Below, in pieces: positions 10,885 through 19,158 of a stretch of DNA of 64,000 nucleotides. The notes under the pieces are model-generated. The model worked only from the letters and a program-made list of their open reading frames with translations, searched no databases and was not told the DNA's origin. Source of the DNA: JBJHBP01 sp050485645 (GTDB lineage: Bacteria > Pseudomonadota > Gammaproteobacteria > Steroidobacterales > Rariloculaceae); contig JBJHBT010000001.1 of assembly GCA_050485645.1 (NCBI GenBank), positions 124,001 to 188,000 on the forward strand, given 5' to 3'. How positions within the stretch are numbered: the first letter of the stretch is position 1; each line of letters opens with the position of its first letter. The position numbers were made by a program, and so were the translations under genes.

Positions 10885-11478
10885 CTACTGCAGCCGCATG
10901 CCCGCGCTGCGCTGCGTGGCCGGCTGGGCGGTATCCTTGACCTGCTCCCAGTGCTGCGCGAAGGCTTCCAGCAGCCGCTGCGCCTCCGCCCGATCAGGTT
11001 TGCCGTAGTGCTGTTCAAGTTCCTCCGGCAGCATCACGTCACGCGGACGCCCCTTGCTGAAATCAGCGCCGGAGGAAAACAGCACGAACCCGGCCACCGG
11101 CACGTCGCGGACGAACTGACGCAATGCCGCAACCCGGTCATACAGCGTGCTCTGCGGGTTGGGGAACGTGAAGCGCCGATGCGCGTTGATCACCGTCCAT
11201 TCGTCCATACGGTCGCTGCCGAAGACGGTGCCCTGATACTCCTTCACATCGAGCACGATCAGACCACGCGAGGTCAGCAACAGATGTTCGATGAAGATTT
11301 CACCGCCCATGCCATCCGGCACGACGATGTTCTCCAGCCGATCCACCGCGATCGCACTCATGGCCTGGCGCAGCGACGTCCTGCGTCGGCGCAGCCTGAT
11401 CACAACCGTGAACACCACCACCACCAGCAGTACGGCAATCAGCAGCCACAGAACCCAATACTCAGATATTGCCTGCAC
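10885..11478 (-). CDS. Membrane-anchored NERD-domain protein
   Basis: 197 residues. One N-terminal membrane segment (WVLWLLIAVLLVVVVFTVVI) followed by Arg-rich residues gives a cytoplasmic C-terminal domain. That domain (about residues 50-150) looks like NERD: GEIFIEHLLLTSRGLIVLDV, then EYQGTVFGS and W at the strand after it. NERD is related to the restriction-endonuclease fold; cellular roles are mostly unknown. The start is GTG at 11478 in an AT-rich stretch with no clear ribosome-binding site. It is 38 nt downstream of thrC on the same strand and may be read through from it. Confidence 0.75.
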   Translation of the reverse strand: MQAISEYWVLWLLIAVLLVVVVFTVVIRLRRRRTSLRQAMSAIAVDRLENIVVPDGMGGEIFIEHLLLTSRGLIVLDVKEYQGTVFGSDRMDEWTVINAHRRFTFPNPQSTLYDRVAALRQFVRDVPVAGFVLFSSGADFSKGRPRDVMLPEELEQHYGKPDRAEAQRLLEAFAQHWEQVKDTAQPATQRSAGMRLQ

Positions 11479-11516
11479 TATGTTCTATATGAGGCTGAGT
11501 TTTATGTTGATTTTGT

Positions 11517-12821
11517 TCATATCCACTTGTCCAGCTCCGCGGACAGTGCGGTCAATTGCGGCCTCAGCGGTATCGCGCTGGCCGGACGCTGCAGCAGTTC
11601 GGCCAGCGCCGCCGGGACCTCCACAGGGTGTCCGACGATGGGTTCGACGATGGTGTCGAACTTGGCCGGATGTGCGGTGGCAACGACGATCCATGGCTTC
11701 ACGCGGCGCGTCTGGGGTAACAGGTCGTGCACATGGAAAGCCGTCGCGGTATGCGGGCACCAGATCTCGGCGCGGCGCTCATGGTCTTTTCGGATCTGCG
11801 CACGTATCGCCTCGTCGTCCACCGGATACGACTCCACGGTCTGCCGCAACGACGCCAGATCCGGCACCAGGTGCCGCAGGCGCTCCATATTGCTCGGATC
11901 GCCAACGTCCATGGCCGAAGCCAGCGTACGCACACTGGGGCGCGGCTGCCAATGACCGGTGGCGAGAAACTCCGGAATGGTGCGATTCGCATTCACCGCC
12001 AGCACCACTTCGCGAATCGGCATGCCCAATGCACCGGCCCACACGCAGGCCAGGCCGTTGCCGAGATTTCCGGTCGGCACGATGAAACCGGCCTCCGCGC
12101 CATGCTCACGCCGGTACCACAGCGATGCGGCGGCATGATAGGCCAGCTGGGGCAGCAGGCGGCCGATGTTGATGCTGTTCGCGGCACTCAGACGATGGGT
12201 GGCGCTGAGCACGGGGTCCACAAACGCCGCCTTCAGCAGCGCCTGACAGTCATCGAATGATCCGTCCACCTCGAACGAGCGGACATTGTCACCCCAGCAG
12301 GTCAGCTGATGCTGCTGTCGTGGCGACACCTGTCCTTTCGGAAACAGCACCGCCACGCGTATGCCCCTGCGCTTATGGAAGGCGGCCGCCACCGCGCCAC
12401 CGGTATCGCCGGAGGTGGCCACCAGAATCGTCAGGGGGCGCTGATCCCGTCCGCGCGCGAGCCAGCGTTCCATGACCGCGGCCAGAAAGCGTGCGCCCAC
12501 GTCCTTGAACGCAGCCGTCGGGCCATGAAACAGCTCCAGCACGGACAGCGGTTCAGGCGCGCCGTCCAGCGTACGCAAAGGGACGGGAAAATCCAATGCA
12601 TCCAGACAGATGTCGCCAAGTTCTGAAGCAAGATCTGAACCTTCAAAAAACGGCGCCAGCACCTCGGTGGCTATGTCGGCCAGCGATTCGCCGCGGATGG
12701 AGTCCGGATCCAGGCGTGGCATGCGCTCGGGTACGAACAGCCCGCCGTCAGCCGCCAGCCCTTGCATGACCGCACCGGCCAGATCACTGTCCTGACCACC
12801 CCGGCTGCTCAAATAACGCAT
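11517..12821 (-). CDS. thrC: Threonine synthase
   Basis: 434 residues. Converts O-phosphohomoserine to threonine with PLP. N-terminus MRYLSSRGG is typical, and the PLP-lysine lies in FHGPTAAFKDVGARF near residue 105; the phosphate-binding ATSGDTGGAVA follows. The frame is open to 12863, inside thrA, but the ATG at 12821 has GGAG six bases upstream and gives the standard N-terminus, leaving 11 nt after the thrA stop. thrB, which normally lies between thrA and thrC, is absent, so the homoserine kinase must be encoded elsewhere or be a non-orthologous enzyme. Confidence 0.95.
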   Translation of the reverse strand: MRYLSSRGGQDSDLAGAVMQGLAADGGLFVPERMPRLDPDSIRGESLADIATEVLAPFFEGSDLASELGDICLDALDFPVPLRTLDGAPEPLSVLELFHGPTAAFKDVGARFLAAVMERWLARGRDQRPLTILVATSGDTGGAVAAAFHKRRGIRVAVLFPKGQVSPRQQHQLTCWGDNVRSFEVDGSFDDCQALLKAAFVDPVLSATHRLSAANSINIGRLLPQLAYHAAASLWYRREHGAEAGFIVPTGNLGNGLACVWAGALGMPIREVVLAVNANRTIPEFLATGHWQPRPSVRTLASAMDVGDPSNMERLRHLVPDLASLRQTVESYPVDDEAIRAQIRKDHERRAEIWCPHTATAFHVHDLLPQTRRVKPWIVVATAHPAKFDTIVEPIVGHPVEVPAALAELLQRPASAIPLRPQLTALSAELDKWI

Positions 12822-12832
12822 GATCCGCTCCG

Positions 12833-15307
12833 TCAGTCCTGCTGGCCGCTGAGCATGCTGCAAAGGCGCAGCAGGTCCGCGAAAATACCTGCCGCCGTCA
12901 CGTCCGGCCCGGCGCCAGGACCGCGCACGATCAGCGGATTCTCACAGTAGCGGCGGGTTACGAACTGCACGATGTTATCCGTGAGGCTGATGTTCGCGAA
13001 CGGATGATCGGCTGCGAATGTGCCCAGCCTGACACGCGCGGTACGCGCGTTGATGTCGACGTCGGCCACGTAGCGCAGCACATTGCCGTCCCGTGCCGCT
13101 GTCGCAACCCGGTCGGCCATCGGCGCGTCGAAATCCGCAAGCCGCTCGAGAAACTCATCCACTGACGCATCGGCCAGCGCCGCAGGCACCAGACTCTCGA
13201 CTTCGATATCTTCCAGTTCCAGATCGAGCCCCGCTTCACGAGCCAGGATCACGGCCTTGCGGGCGACATCCATTCCCGACAGGTCGTCACGCGGATCCGG
13301 TTCCGTATAGCCGCGCGCCCGCGCCTCACGAACAATTTCGGAGAACGGCCGCGTACCGTTGAATACATTGAACAGGTAGGCCAGCGTGCCGGAGAAGATA
13401 CCGGAGATGTTGTCGATCTCGTCGCCGGTCTCCACCAGATCCTTCAGGGTCTGGATAACCGGCAGCCCCGCACCCACTGTCGCCTCGTACAGGAAATGGG
13501 TGCCGTGCGCGGCGCTCAGACGCTTGAGCTCGTCGTAGTAAGCCAGCGGGCCGCTGTGGGCGCGCTTGTTGGGCGTAATGACATGAATTCCGCGTTGCAG
13601 CCACTGGCCGTAGCAGGCCGCGATGCCCTGACTGGCGGTGCAGTCGATGATCACCGCATGCGGCAGATGGTCGGCCTGGACATGGTCCGCGAACACGGCC
13701 GGATCCGCCTGCGGCGCAGCTTCCCATGCCCGGCGCCAGTCGTTCAGATCGACGCGGTGCTCGCCGAGCAGCATCTGCCGTGAGCTGGTGATGCCGCGCA
13801 CTCGCAGGTCCAGATTGAAGCGCTCGCGCAGACGTGCGCTTGCGGCCGCCAGCTGATCGAGCAGTGCGCCGCCCACCAGCCCCGGACCGATCAGCCCGAT
13901 GGACACGGTCTTCGCCGACAGATAGAAACTGCTGTGCACGGCACGCAATGCGCGCGTCATGTCACGTGCCGAGATCACCGCCGAGATGTTGCGTTCGGAA
14001 GCGCCCTGGGCGATGGCGCGCACATTGATGCCCGCCGTGCCCAGCGTGCGAAAAAACCGCCCCGCACTGCCAGGCAGTCCCGCCATGCCATCACCGACCA
14101 CGGCGATGATGCCGCAGCCGCGCGTGACCTCGACCTTCTGTACCTGACCCTGCGTGAGTTCGAACGCAAAGGCGCGTTCAACGACACGCCGGGTGGCATC
14201 GGCTTCCTGCTCGCGGACCGCGAAACAGATCGAGTGTTCGGAACCGCCCTGGGAGATCAGCATCACCGAGATGCCCGCGTCGCGCAGCGCACCGAACAGG
14301 CGGTCGGCCGTACCCGGTACGCCGATCATCCCGGCGCCTTCGAGGTTCACGACCGCGACGCCGTCGATGCCGCTGATGCCTTTTACAAGCACGTCCCGAT
14401 CAGCGCTGCCCGCGGAGATTCTGGTGCCGGGGTGATCGGGATTGAAGGTATTGCGAATGCGCAGAGGAATGCCGTGCGCCACAGCCGGCGCCATGGTCTG
14501 CGGATGGATCACCTTGGCGCCGAAATACGCCAGCTCCATCGCCTCGTTGTAGGAAATCTCCTCGATCACGGCCGCCTCGGGCACACGACGGGGATCTCCG
14601 CTGAGCACGCCATCGACATCCGTCCAGATGTGGACTTCGGCAGCCCCCAGCAGCGCACCGAAAATCGCCGCGGAGTAATCACTGCCGTTGCGGCCCAGCG
14701 TCGTGGGCAGACCTTCCGGACTGCTGGCGATATATCCGGTGATAACCACGATGCCGGTGAAGTCCGCCGATACCATGGCGGCAAGCTTCTCGCGCGACGT
14801 ATCCCAGACCACGATCGGTCCCATCTCGCCCGGTTCAACGACCAGCACATCGCGCGCATCCATGAACTGCACGCCGCTTTGGCCACCGTTCAGTTCGCGC
14901 AGCAGCGCCGACAGCAGACGCGCCGACCACAGCTCACCAAAGCCCGACACCAGGTCGCGGCTGCGATGCGAAGCCGAGCGCACCAGCGACAGCGCCTTGA
15001 GGACGCTGCGGATGTCGTCGATGTCGGCTGCGTGAGCCCGCATCAGATCCTCCGCGGCCGCTGTCGACAACAGTTCGCGCGCGGTGGCTGCATAGCGATC
15101 CGTGAGCGCGGTCAGCACGCCCTCCACGGGCTCCCTACGCGCCGCAAGACTGATCAGCTCCAGCAGCTGATCGGTGAAGCCCTTCATCGCAGACACGACC
15201 ACGGCTCGATTGCCGCTGTCGTCGCCGCGCACGATATTCGCCACCCTGCGGAAGCAGCTCGCATCCGCGACGCTGGTGCCGCCAAATTTATGGACCGTCC
15301 AGACCAT
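12833..15307 (-). CDS. thrA: Bifunctional aspartate kinase / homoserine dehydrogenase I
   Basis: 824 residues. The aspartokinase domain (about 1-290) begins with KFGGTSVADA and contains GRNGSDYSAA; two ACT-type regulatory segments follow (about 310-460, normally threonine-sensing); the homoserine dehydrogenase domain (about 465-824) begins with GLIGPGLVGGALL and contains ATVGAGLPVI and GIFSGTLAYLFN. It performs the first and third steps from aspartate to threonine/methionine. It is read leftward, before thrC, and lies after rpe with a hairpin-T5 element 27 nt before its start. Confidence 0.96.
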   Translation of the reverse strand: MVWTVHKFGGTSVADASCFRRVANIVRGDDSGNRAVVVSAMKGFTDQLLELISLAARREPVEGVLTALTDRYAATARELLSTAAAEDLMRAHAADIDDIRSVLKALSLVRSASHRSRDLVSGFGELWSARLLSALLRELNGGQSGVQFMDARDVLVVEPGEMGPIVVWDTSREKLAAMVSADFTGIVVITGYIASSPEGLPTTLGRNGSDYSAAIFGALLGAAEVHIWTDVDGVLSGDPRRVPEAAVIEEISYNEAMELAYFGAKVIHPQTMAPAVAHGIPLRIRNTFNPDHPGTRISAGSADRDVLVKGISGIDGVAVVNLEGAGMIGVPGTADRLFGALRDAGISVMLISQGGSEHSICFAVREQEADATRRVVERAFAFELTQGQVQKVEVTRGCGIIAVVGDGMAGLPGSAGRFFRTLGTAGINVRAIAQGASERNISAVISARDMTRALRAVHSSFYLSAKTVSIGLIGPGLVGGALLDQLAAASARLRERFNLDLRVRGITSSRQMLLGEHRVDLNDWRRAWEAAPQADPAVFADHVQADHLPHAVIIDCTASQGIAACYGQWLQRGIHVITPNKRAHSGPLAYYDELKRLSAAHGTHFLYEATVGAGLPVIQTLKDLVETGDEIDNISGIFSGTLAYLFNVFNGTRPFSEIVREARARGYTEPDPRDDLSGMDVARKAVILAREAGLDLELEDIEVESLVPAALADASVDEFLERLADFDAPMADRVATAARDGNVLRYVADVDINARTARVRLGTFAADHPFANISLTDNIVQFVTRRYCENPLIVRGPGAGPDVTAAGIFADLLRLCSMLSGQQD

Positions 15308-15333
15308 TAGCTGCTCTCAAGTCACTCCGATGG

Positions 15334-15360
15334 AAAAACGCGATTGCCACGCGGGCAATC
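15334..15360 (-). terminator. Intrinsic terminator or attenuator between rpe and thrA
   Basis: On the minus strand GATTGCC, a 5-nt loop, and GGCAATC form a perfect 7-bp stem, followed after GCG by TTTTT. It lies 75 nt past the rpe stop and only 27 nt before the thrA ATG. That is too close for a separate downstream promoter, so transcription of thrA either reads through or starts just upstream. I found no Thr/Ile-rich leader peptide: the one short frame through it (ATG at 15403) has two Thr and two Ile codons in 28. Confidence 0.6.
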
Positions 15361-15434
15361 CGGCGGTCGCGAGGATAGCAGAACCGTGGGGCCAGGCAGA
15401 CATCAGCCGCCACAGATCCGCGTTCGGGATGGCC

Positions 15435-16103
15435 CTACCGCTTGCCGATCCCTGCCCGCATTGCTGCAATCACTGCCGCGTAGTCCGGCGCACCGAATAC
15501 CGCCGAACCGGCAACGAAAGTATCGGCGCCGGCCGCCGCCACCCGGTCGATGTTGTCGACCTTGATGCCGCCGTCCACCTCCAGTCGGATCGGCAGACCG
15601 GAAGCATCAATGCGCTGACGCACGGCGCGAATCTTGTCCAGCGACGATTCGATGAATTGCTGACCGCCGAAACCGGGGTTCACCGACATGACCAGAATCA
15701 GATCCACCCGCGGCATCAGGTAATCCAGCCAACTCAGTGGCGTGCCCGGATTCAGCACCAGCCCGGCGCGGCACCCGCAGTCGCGGATCAGCGCCAGCGA
15801 ACGATCCGGGTGCCCCGTGGCTTCGGGATGAATGCTGATGTAGTCGGCGCCGGCCTCGGCGAAATCGGGGATGATGCGGTCCACCGGACTGACCATCAGA
15901 TGAACGTCGATCGGCGTGGTGATGCCCCGATTGCGCAGCGCGCGACAGACCACCGGGCCGACGGTCAGGTTCGGCACGTAGTGGTTGTCCATGACATCGA
16001 AATGGATCATGTCGGCGCCAGCCTCGACCACGGCCTCCACTTCCTCGCCCAGGCGTGCGAAGTCCGCGGACAGAATCGAAGGGGCTATCCAGGCATCACT
16101 CAC
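15435..16103 (-). CDS. rpe: Ribulose-phosphate 3-epimerase
   Basis: 222 residues, a complete TIM barrel of the pentose-phosphate pathway (ribulose-5-P to xylulose-5-P). Visible are APSILSADFARLGEE, the metal-binding HFDVMDNHYVPNLT, DVHLMV, VMSVNPGFGGQ and LEVDGGIK, all with the expected His and Asp ligands. Read leftward upstream of thrA. Confidence 0.97.
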   Translation of the reverse strand: MSDAWIAPSILSADFARLGEEVEAVVEAGADMIHFDVMDNHYVPNLTVGPVVCRALRNRGITTPIDVHLMVSPVDRIIPDFAEAGADYISIHPEATGHPDRSLALIRDCGCRAGLVLNPGTPLSWLDYLMPRVDLILVMSVNPGFGGQQFIESSLDKIRAVRQRIDASGLPIRLEVDGGIKVDNIDRVAAAGADTFVAGSAVFGAPDYAAVIAAMRAGIGKR

Positions 16104-16202
16104 GGGTATTGCTCCAACAGGGGGGCCCGACCGAGGCCCGGGATTGACCGCGCCGGCGCGTTTTTCGGGCGCGGCGCATTATTTCATGAAGTGCACGCCG
16201 GC

Positions 16203-17597
16203 TCACCTGCGAATGCCGGCTGCCGCCTCCCCGGGCATCTCCCGGCGCAGCCGGCAGCTGGCCAGCAATGCCAACAGCGTGACCAGCGACAGCATCAGCA
16301 GCGCGCGCTGGAAGCCATCCAGCTCGTTCGCCGCGGCCGCCGCCGTTCCACCGAGCAGCGCCGCACCGAACACGCGCCCGGCGCTGAGCCACAGCGTCAA
16401 CAACCCCTGCCCGGCGCCCCTGTGCGCCTCGCCGGCCTCACGCAGCATCAGCGCCCGCAGCGGCGCACCAAGCAATCCGGCAAGACCCAGTCCGACCAGT
16501 ACGCCACCCAGATAGAACGGGCCCGACGTCAGATCCAGCATCGCCAGTACCAGCAGGCCCGAGGCGGTGAGCGCCAGACCGCACTGAATGACCGGACGTG
16601 CGCCGACCCTGTCGAGCCAGTAGCCGGCGAGCGGTGCACACACCACCAGCGCCAGTACCAGCGGCAGCATCATCAGGCTGGCCGTCGCCGGCTCGACGGC
16701 CAGCGCCAGCACCGCAATGGCCGGCAGGAACACCATGCCCGCCTCGACCAGACCGGCCGCCGCGGCGAGCCCGCCAATCAGCCGCAACTGCGGCTGTCGC
16801 AGCAGCGCCGGTGGCAGCACCGGGTCGTCGGCGCGATTCACGGCTCGCCAGAACACCGGCATCGCCGCCACACCGATGACCAGAAACACCAGCACCTGCG
16901 GCGCCAGCAGGCTGCCCGGCAGATCGTCGGCACGAAGCCGGGTCAGTGCCCATGCCAGCGACCCCAGCACGGTTGTCAGCGCCAGTGCACCGAGCCAGTC
17001 CGGCCGCGCCGCATGACCGCCAGCCCGGCCACCGGCCGGCAGCACGCTGCGACTCTGCCACAGCAGCGCCATCACCACCGGAAGATTGATCAGGAACAGC
17101 CATTGCCACCCCCAGCGCAGCAGCAGGCCGCCCAGCAGCGGTCCGACCAGGAAGGCGATACCGAACACGGCGCCAATCAGACCGAGCACCCGCCCACGCC
17201 TGCCGGCCGGCACCACATCGCCGATCACGGCACTGGCAATCGGAAACAGCCCGGCGGCACCCAGGGCCTGGATGACCCGGCCACCGATCAGAAACGGGAA
17301 GGACGGCGCCAGAGCAATACACAGTGAACCGGTTCCGAACAGCGCCAGACTGATCATGTAAACGCTGCGACGGCCATGGCGGTCCGACAGCTTGCCGAGC
17401 AATGGGGCGGCGATCAGATACACCAGCACGTAGGCATTGAATACCCAGGCAAGCGCCCCGCTGCCGACGCCGAACGCCACCGCAATGGCTGGCAGCGCCG
17501 GACCCACGATGCTGATGTCCAGCGCGCCGATCAGCACACCGGCAAACAGGACGACCAGCAGCCGCCGCTGCGATCCGATGGCGCCGGGATCCGACAC
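16203..17597 (-). CDS. MFS drug/proton antiporter, 14-segment type
   Basis: 464 residues, strongly hydrophobic throughout. Motif D-like GALDISIVGPALPAI is in the first membrane helix and motif A-like GKLSDRHGRR after the second, as in the DHA2 (14-TMS) efflux family. The gene begins 5 nt after the stop of a TetR regulator on the same strand, so the pair forms one operon and the transporter is probably induced by a compound sensed by that regulator. Substrate unknown. The antisense strand has long His/Gln/Arg-rich frames, which are composition shadows. Confidence 0.88.
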   Translation of the reverse strand: MSDPGAIGSQRRLLVVLFAGVLIGALDISIVGPALPAIAVAFGVGSGALAWVFNAYVLVYLIAAPLLGKLSDRHGRRSVYMISLALFGTGSLCIALAPSFPFLIGGRVIQALGAAGLFPIASAVIGDVVPAGRRGRVLGLIGAVFGIAFLVGPLLGGLLLRWGWQWLFLINLPVVMALLWQSRSVLPAGGRAGGHAARPDWLGALALTTVLGSLAWALTRLRADDLPGSLLAPQVLVFLVIGVAAMPVFWRAVNRADDPVLPPALLRQPQLRLIGGLAAAAGLVEAGMVFLPAIAVLALAVEPATASLMMLPLVLALVVCAPLAGYWLDRVGARPVIQCGLALTASGLLVLAMLDLTSGPFYLGGVLVGLGLAGLLGAPLRALMLREAGEAHRGAGQGLLTLWLSAGRVFGAALLGGTAAAAANELDGFQRALLMLSLVTLLALLASCRLRREMPGEAAAGIRR

Positions 17598-17602
17598 CGT
17601 AC

Positions 17603-18205
17603 CTAGTGTCCTGTCATCAGAAGTCCCGACATGGCATCGCGGAACAGGGCCTCCGCTGCCGGGTGTCCATCGTAAACGCGCAGCAGGGGTATCGCCGTTC
17701 GGGCGATCACCTTCAACGAGTAGTGTGCGCTGCCATTGCGCAGCAGGCCGTCCGCTTCAGCGCGTGACAAGACGCCCAGCAACGCTTCGTTCAGCGCCCG
17801 ATGCCGCGTTTCGATGCGGCGATAGCTCTCGGCGTCGACAACCGGTATCAGCTGCAGGCCGTCGCGATGCGTGCGCCACAGCACGAGGTAGGTTTCGATG
17901 ATCTGATGCAGAGCCTGCGCCGGCTGACACGCGGCCAGGCGGTCCAGACTGGTCGTCGCATCATCAAAAACTGGTTTAAGTATTTCTTCTAAGAGGTCGT
18001 ATTTATTGGAAAATATCTCATAGAAAGTCGAACGACTCAGGTCCGCTTCCGCGAGCAGGTCCTCGACACTGACCGCGGCGACGCCACGTGCCGCGAACAG
18101 CCTTGCACCGGCGCCCAGCAGCGCCGAGCGCATACGCTGACGTCGCCTGGAGATGCGCGGACTGATGCGGTTCGCCACGCGCTGCGGCTGGTTGCTGGTG
18201 GCCAT
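17603..18205 (-). CDS. TetR-family repressor of the adjacent MFS gene
   Basis: 200 residues. The N-terminal helix-turn-helix is clear at about residues 24-70: GARLFAARGVAAVSVEDLL, then LSRSTFYEIFSNKYDLLEEI. The rest is a helical ligand-binding domain of the usual size. The gene leads a two-gene operon with the MFS transporter. An ACATGT-centred region (about 18236-18250) just upstream could hold its operator. The inducer cannot be predicted. Confidence 0.9.
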   Translation of the reverse strand: MATSNQPQRVANRISPRISRRRQRMRSALLGAGARLFAARGVAAVSVEDLLAEADLSRSTFYEIFSNKYDLLEEILKPVFDDATTSLDRLAACQPAQALHQIIETYLVLWRTHRDGLQLIPVVDAESYRRIETRHRALNEALLGVLSRAEADGLLRNGSAHYSLKVIARTAIPLLRVYDGHPAAEALFRDAMSGLLMTGH

Positions 18206-18291
18206 GCACTGAAGAATACACTGCTATTTGATTTCGTACATGTCTGTTTGAATTTTCCGCCATGAATGCGCCGCAGGCATCTGCTACGAAT

Positions 18292-18310
18292 GCAATTGAC
18301 AATCATTCGC
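18292..18310 (+). promoter_or_regulatory. Fur box upstream of bfd
   Basis: GCAATTGACAATCATTCGC matches the 19-bp Fur consensus at 13 of 19 positions, with the right half ATCATT intact. It lies 25 nt before the bfd start, where Fur-Fe(II) would block transcription in iron-replete cells, as known for bfd genes. Confidence 0.7.
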
Positions 18311-18334
18311 ATTCAGGATAGCGTGCACCCCATC

Positions 18335-18553
18335 ATGTATGTCTGTCTGTGCAACGGCCACCGCGACACCGACATCCGCCGCGCGACGGAGTCGGGACTG
18401 CGCTGTGTAAACGCGATCTACCAGTCACTGGGTGGTGCACCGCGCTGCGGCCGATGCCTGCCGCTGGCGCGAAGTCTGGTTGCCGAGGTGTGCGGCTCCG
18501 CCGGTTGCGGCAATGGCAGCGAGACTGCCCTGCTGGCGCCAGAACAGCCCTGA
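18335..18553 (+). CDS. bfd: Bacterioferritin-associated ferredoxin
   Basis: 72 residues. A small [2Fe-2S] protein that reduces the bacterioferritin core to release iron. The ligands are the Cys pair in MYVCLCNG and the pair in PRCGRCLP, with the typical helical DTDIRRA segment. The frame is open upstream to 18266, but the ATG at 18335 gives the family N-terminus. A Fur box precedes it, and the bfr gene lies tail to tail 38 nt away. Confidence 0.93.
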   Translation: MYVCLCNGHRDTDIRRATESGLRCVNAIYQSLGGAPRCGRCLPLARSLVAEVCGSAGCGNGSETALLAPEQP

Positions 18554-18591
18554 CGCCACAACAGCTCTCGCGCCGGAACAGCTCTCGCGCC

Positions 18592-19068
18592 CTAACCGGC
18601 CGGGCTACTCTGCAGCTCGATATAGTTCTGCAATCCCATGCGGTCGATCAGCGCGAACTGTGTCTCGATGAAATCCACGTGCTCTTCCTCGCTTGCGAGA
18701 ATCTCTTCGAGCATCATGCGCGTGACGTAGTCTGATCGTGATTCACACAGGGCGATGCCTTCCCGCAGTGCCGGGATCGCCGCCAGCTCGAGCTTCAGAT
18801 CGTACTCAAGCACTTCGCGAACATCTTCCCCGATCAGCAGCTTGCCGATGTCCTGCAGATTGGGCAGGCCGTCCAGAAACAGAATACGTTCCACCAGTCT
18901 GTCGGCATGCTTCATCTCATCCACCGACTCCTTGTACTCGTACTCGGCCAGCTTGCTGATGCCCCAGTTGCGCAGCATCCTGGCGTGCAGAAAGTACTGG
19001 TTGATTGCGGTGAGTTCGTTCAGCAGCACCCGGTTGAGGTGCGCAACGATTCCGTCTGCGCCTTTCAT
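18592..19068 (-). CDS. bfr: Bacterioferritin
   Basis: 158 residues, a 24-mer iron-storage haem ferritin. The ferroxidase ligands are seen in NELTAINQYF (Glu), DEMKHADRL (Glu/His region), LEYDLKLE and SEEEHVDF; the haem-binding Met is the M in DEMKHAD near residue 52. Convergent with bfd, so storage and mobilisation genes sit together but are separately controlled. Confidence 0.96.
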   Translation of the reverse strand: MKGADGIVAHLNRVLLNELTAINQYFLHARMLRNWGISKLAEYEYKESVDEMKHADRLVERILFLDGLPNLQDIGKLLIGEDVREVLEYDLKLELAAIPALREGIALCESRSDYVTRMMLEEILASEEEHVDFIETQFALIDRMGLQNYIELQSSPAG

Positions 19069-19158
19069 GTCATCTCCCGTACGAACACCCGGCGGCCAGC
19101 GTCACGGCCCCGAGTCTGCGCTGTGTAACCGAACGAGGCAAGGCGCGTTCCACCCACC

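Noticed and set aside
13934..15310. Rightward 458-codon frame over thrA
   Set aside because: Shadow of thrA; no start signal and no family.
15308..15434. Classical Thr/Ile leader peptide for thrA attenuation
   Set aside because: The only short frame that crosses the hairpin has too few Thr and Ile codons and no ribosome-binding site. The hairpin is kept as a feature without this claim.
15174..17327. Rightward 717-codon frame over thrA, rpe and the MFS gene
   Set aside because: It covers three real genes on the other strand and is made almost only of His, Gln, Arg and Pro. It is a codon-composition artefact.
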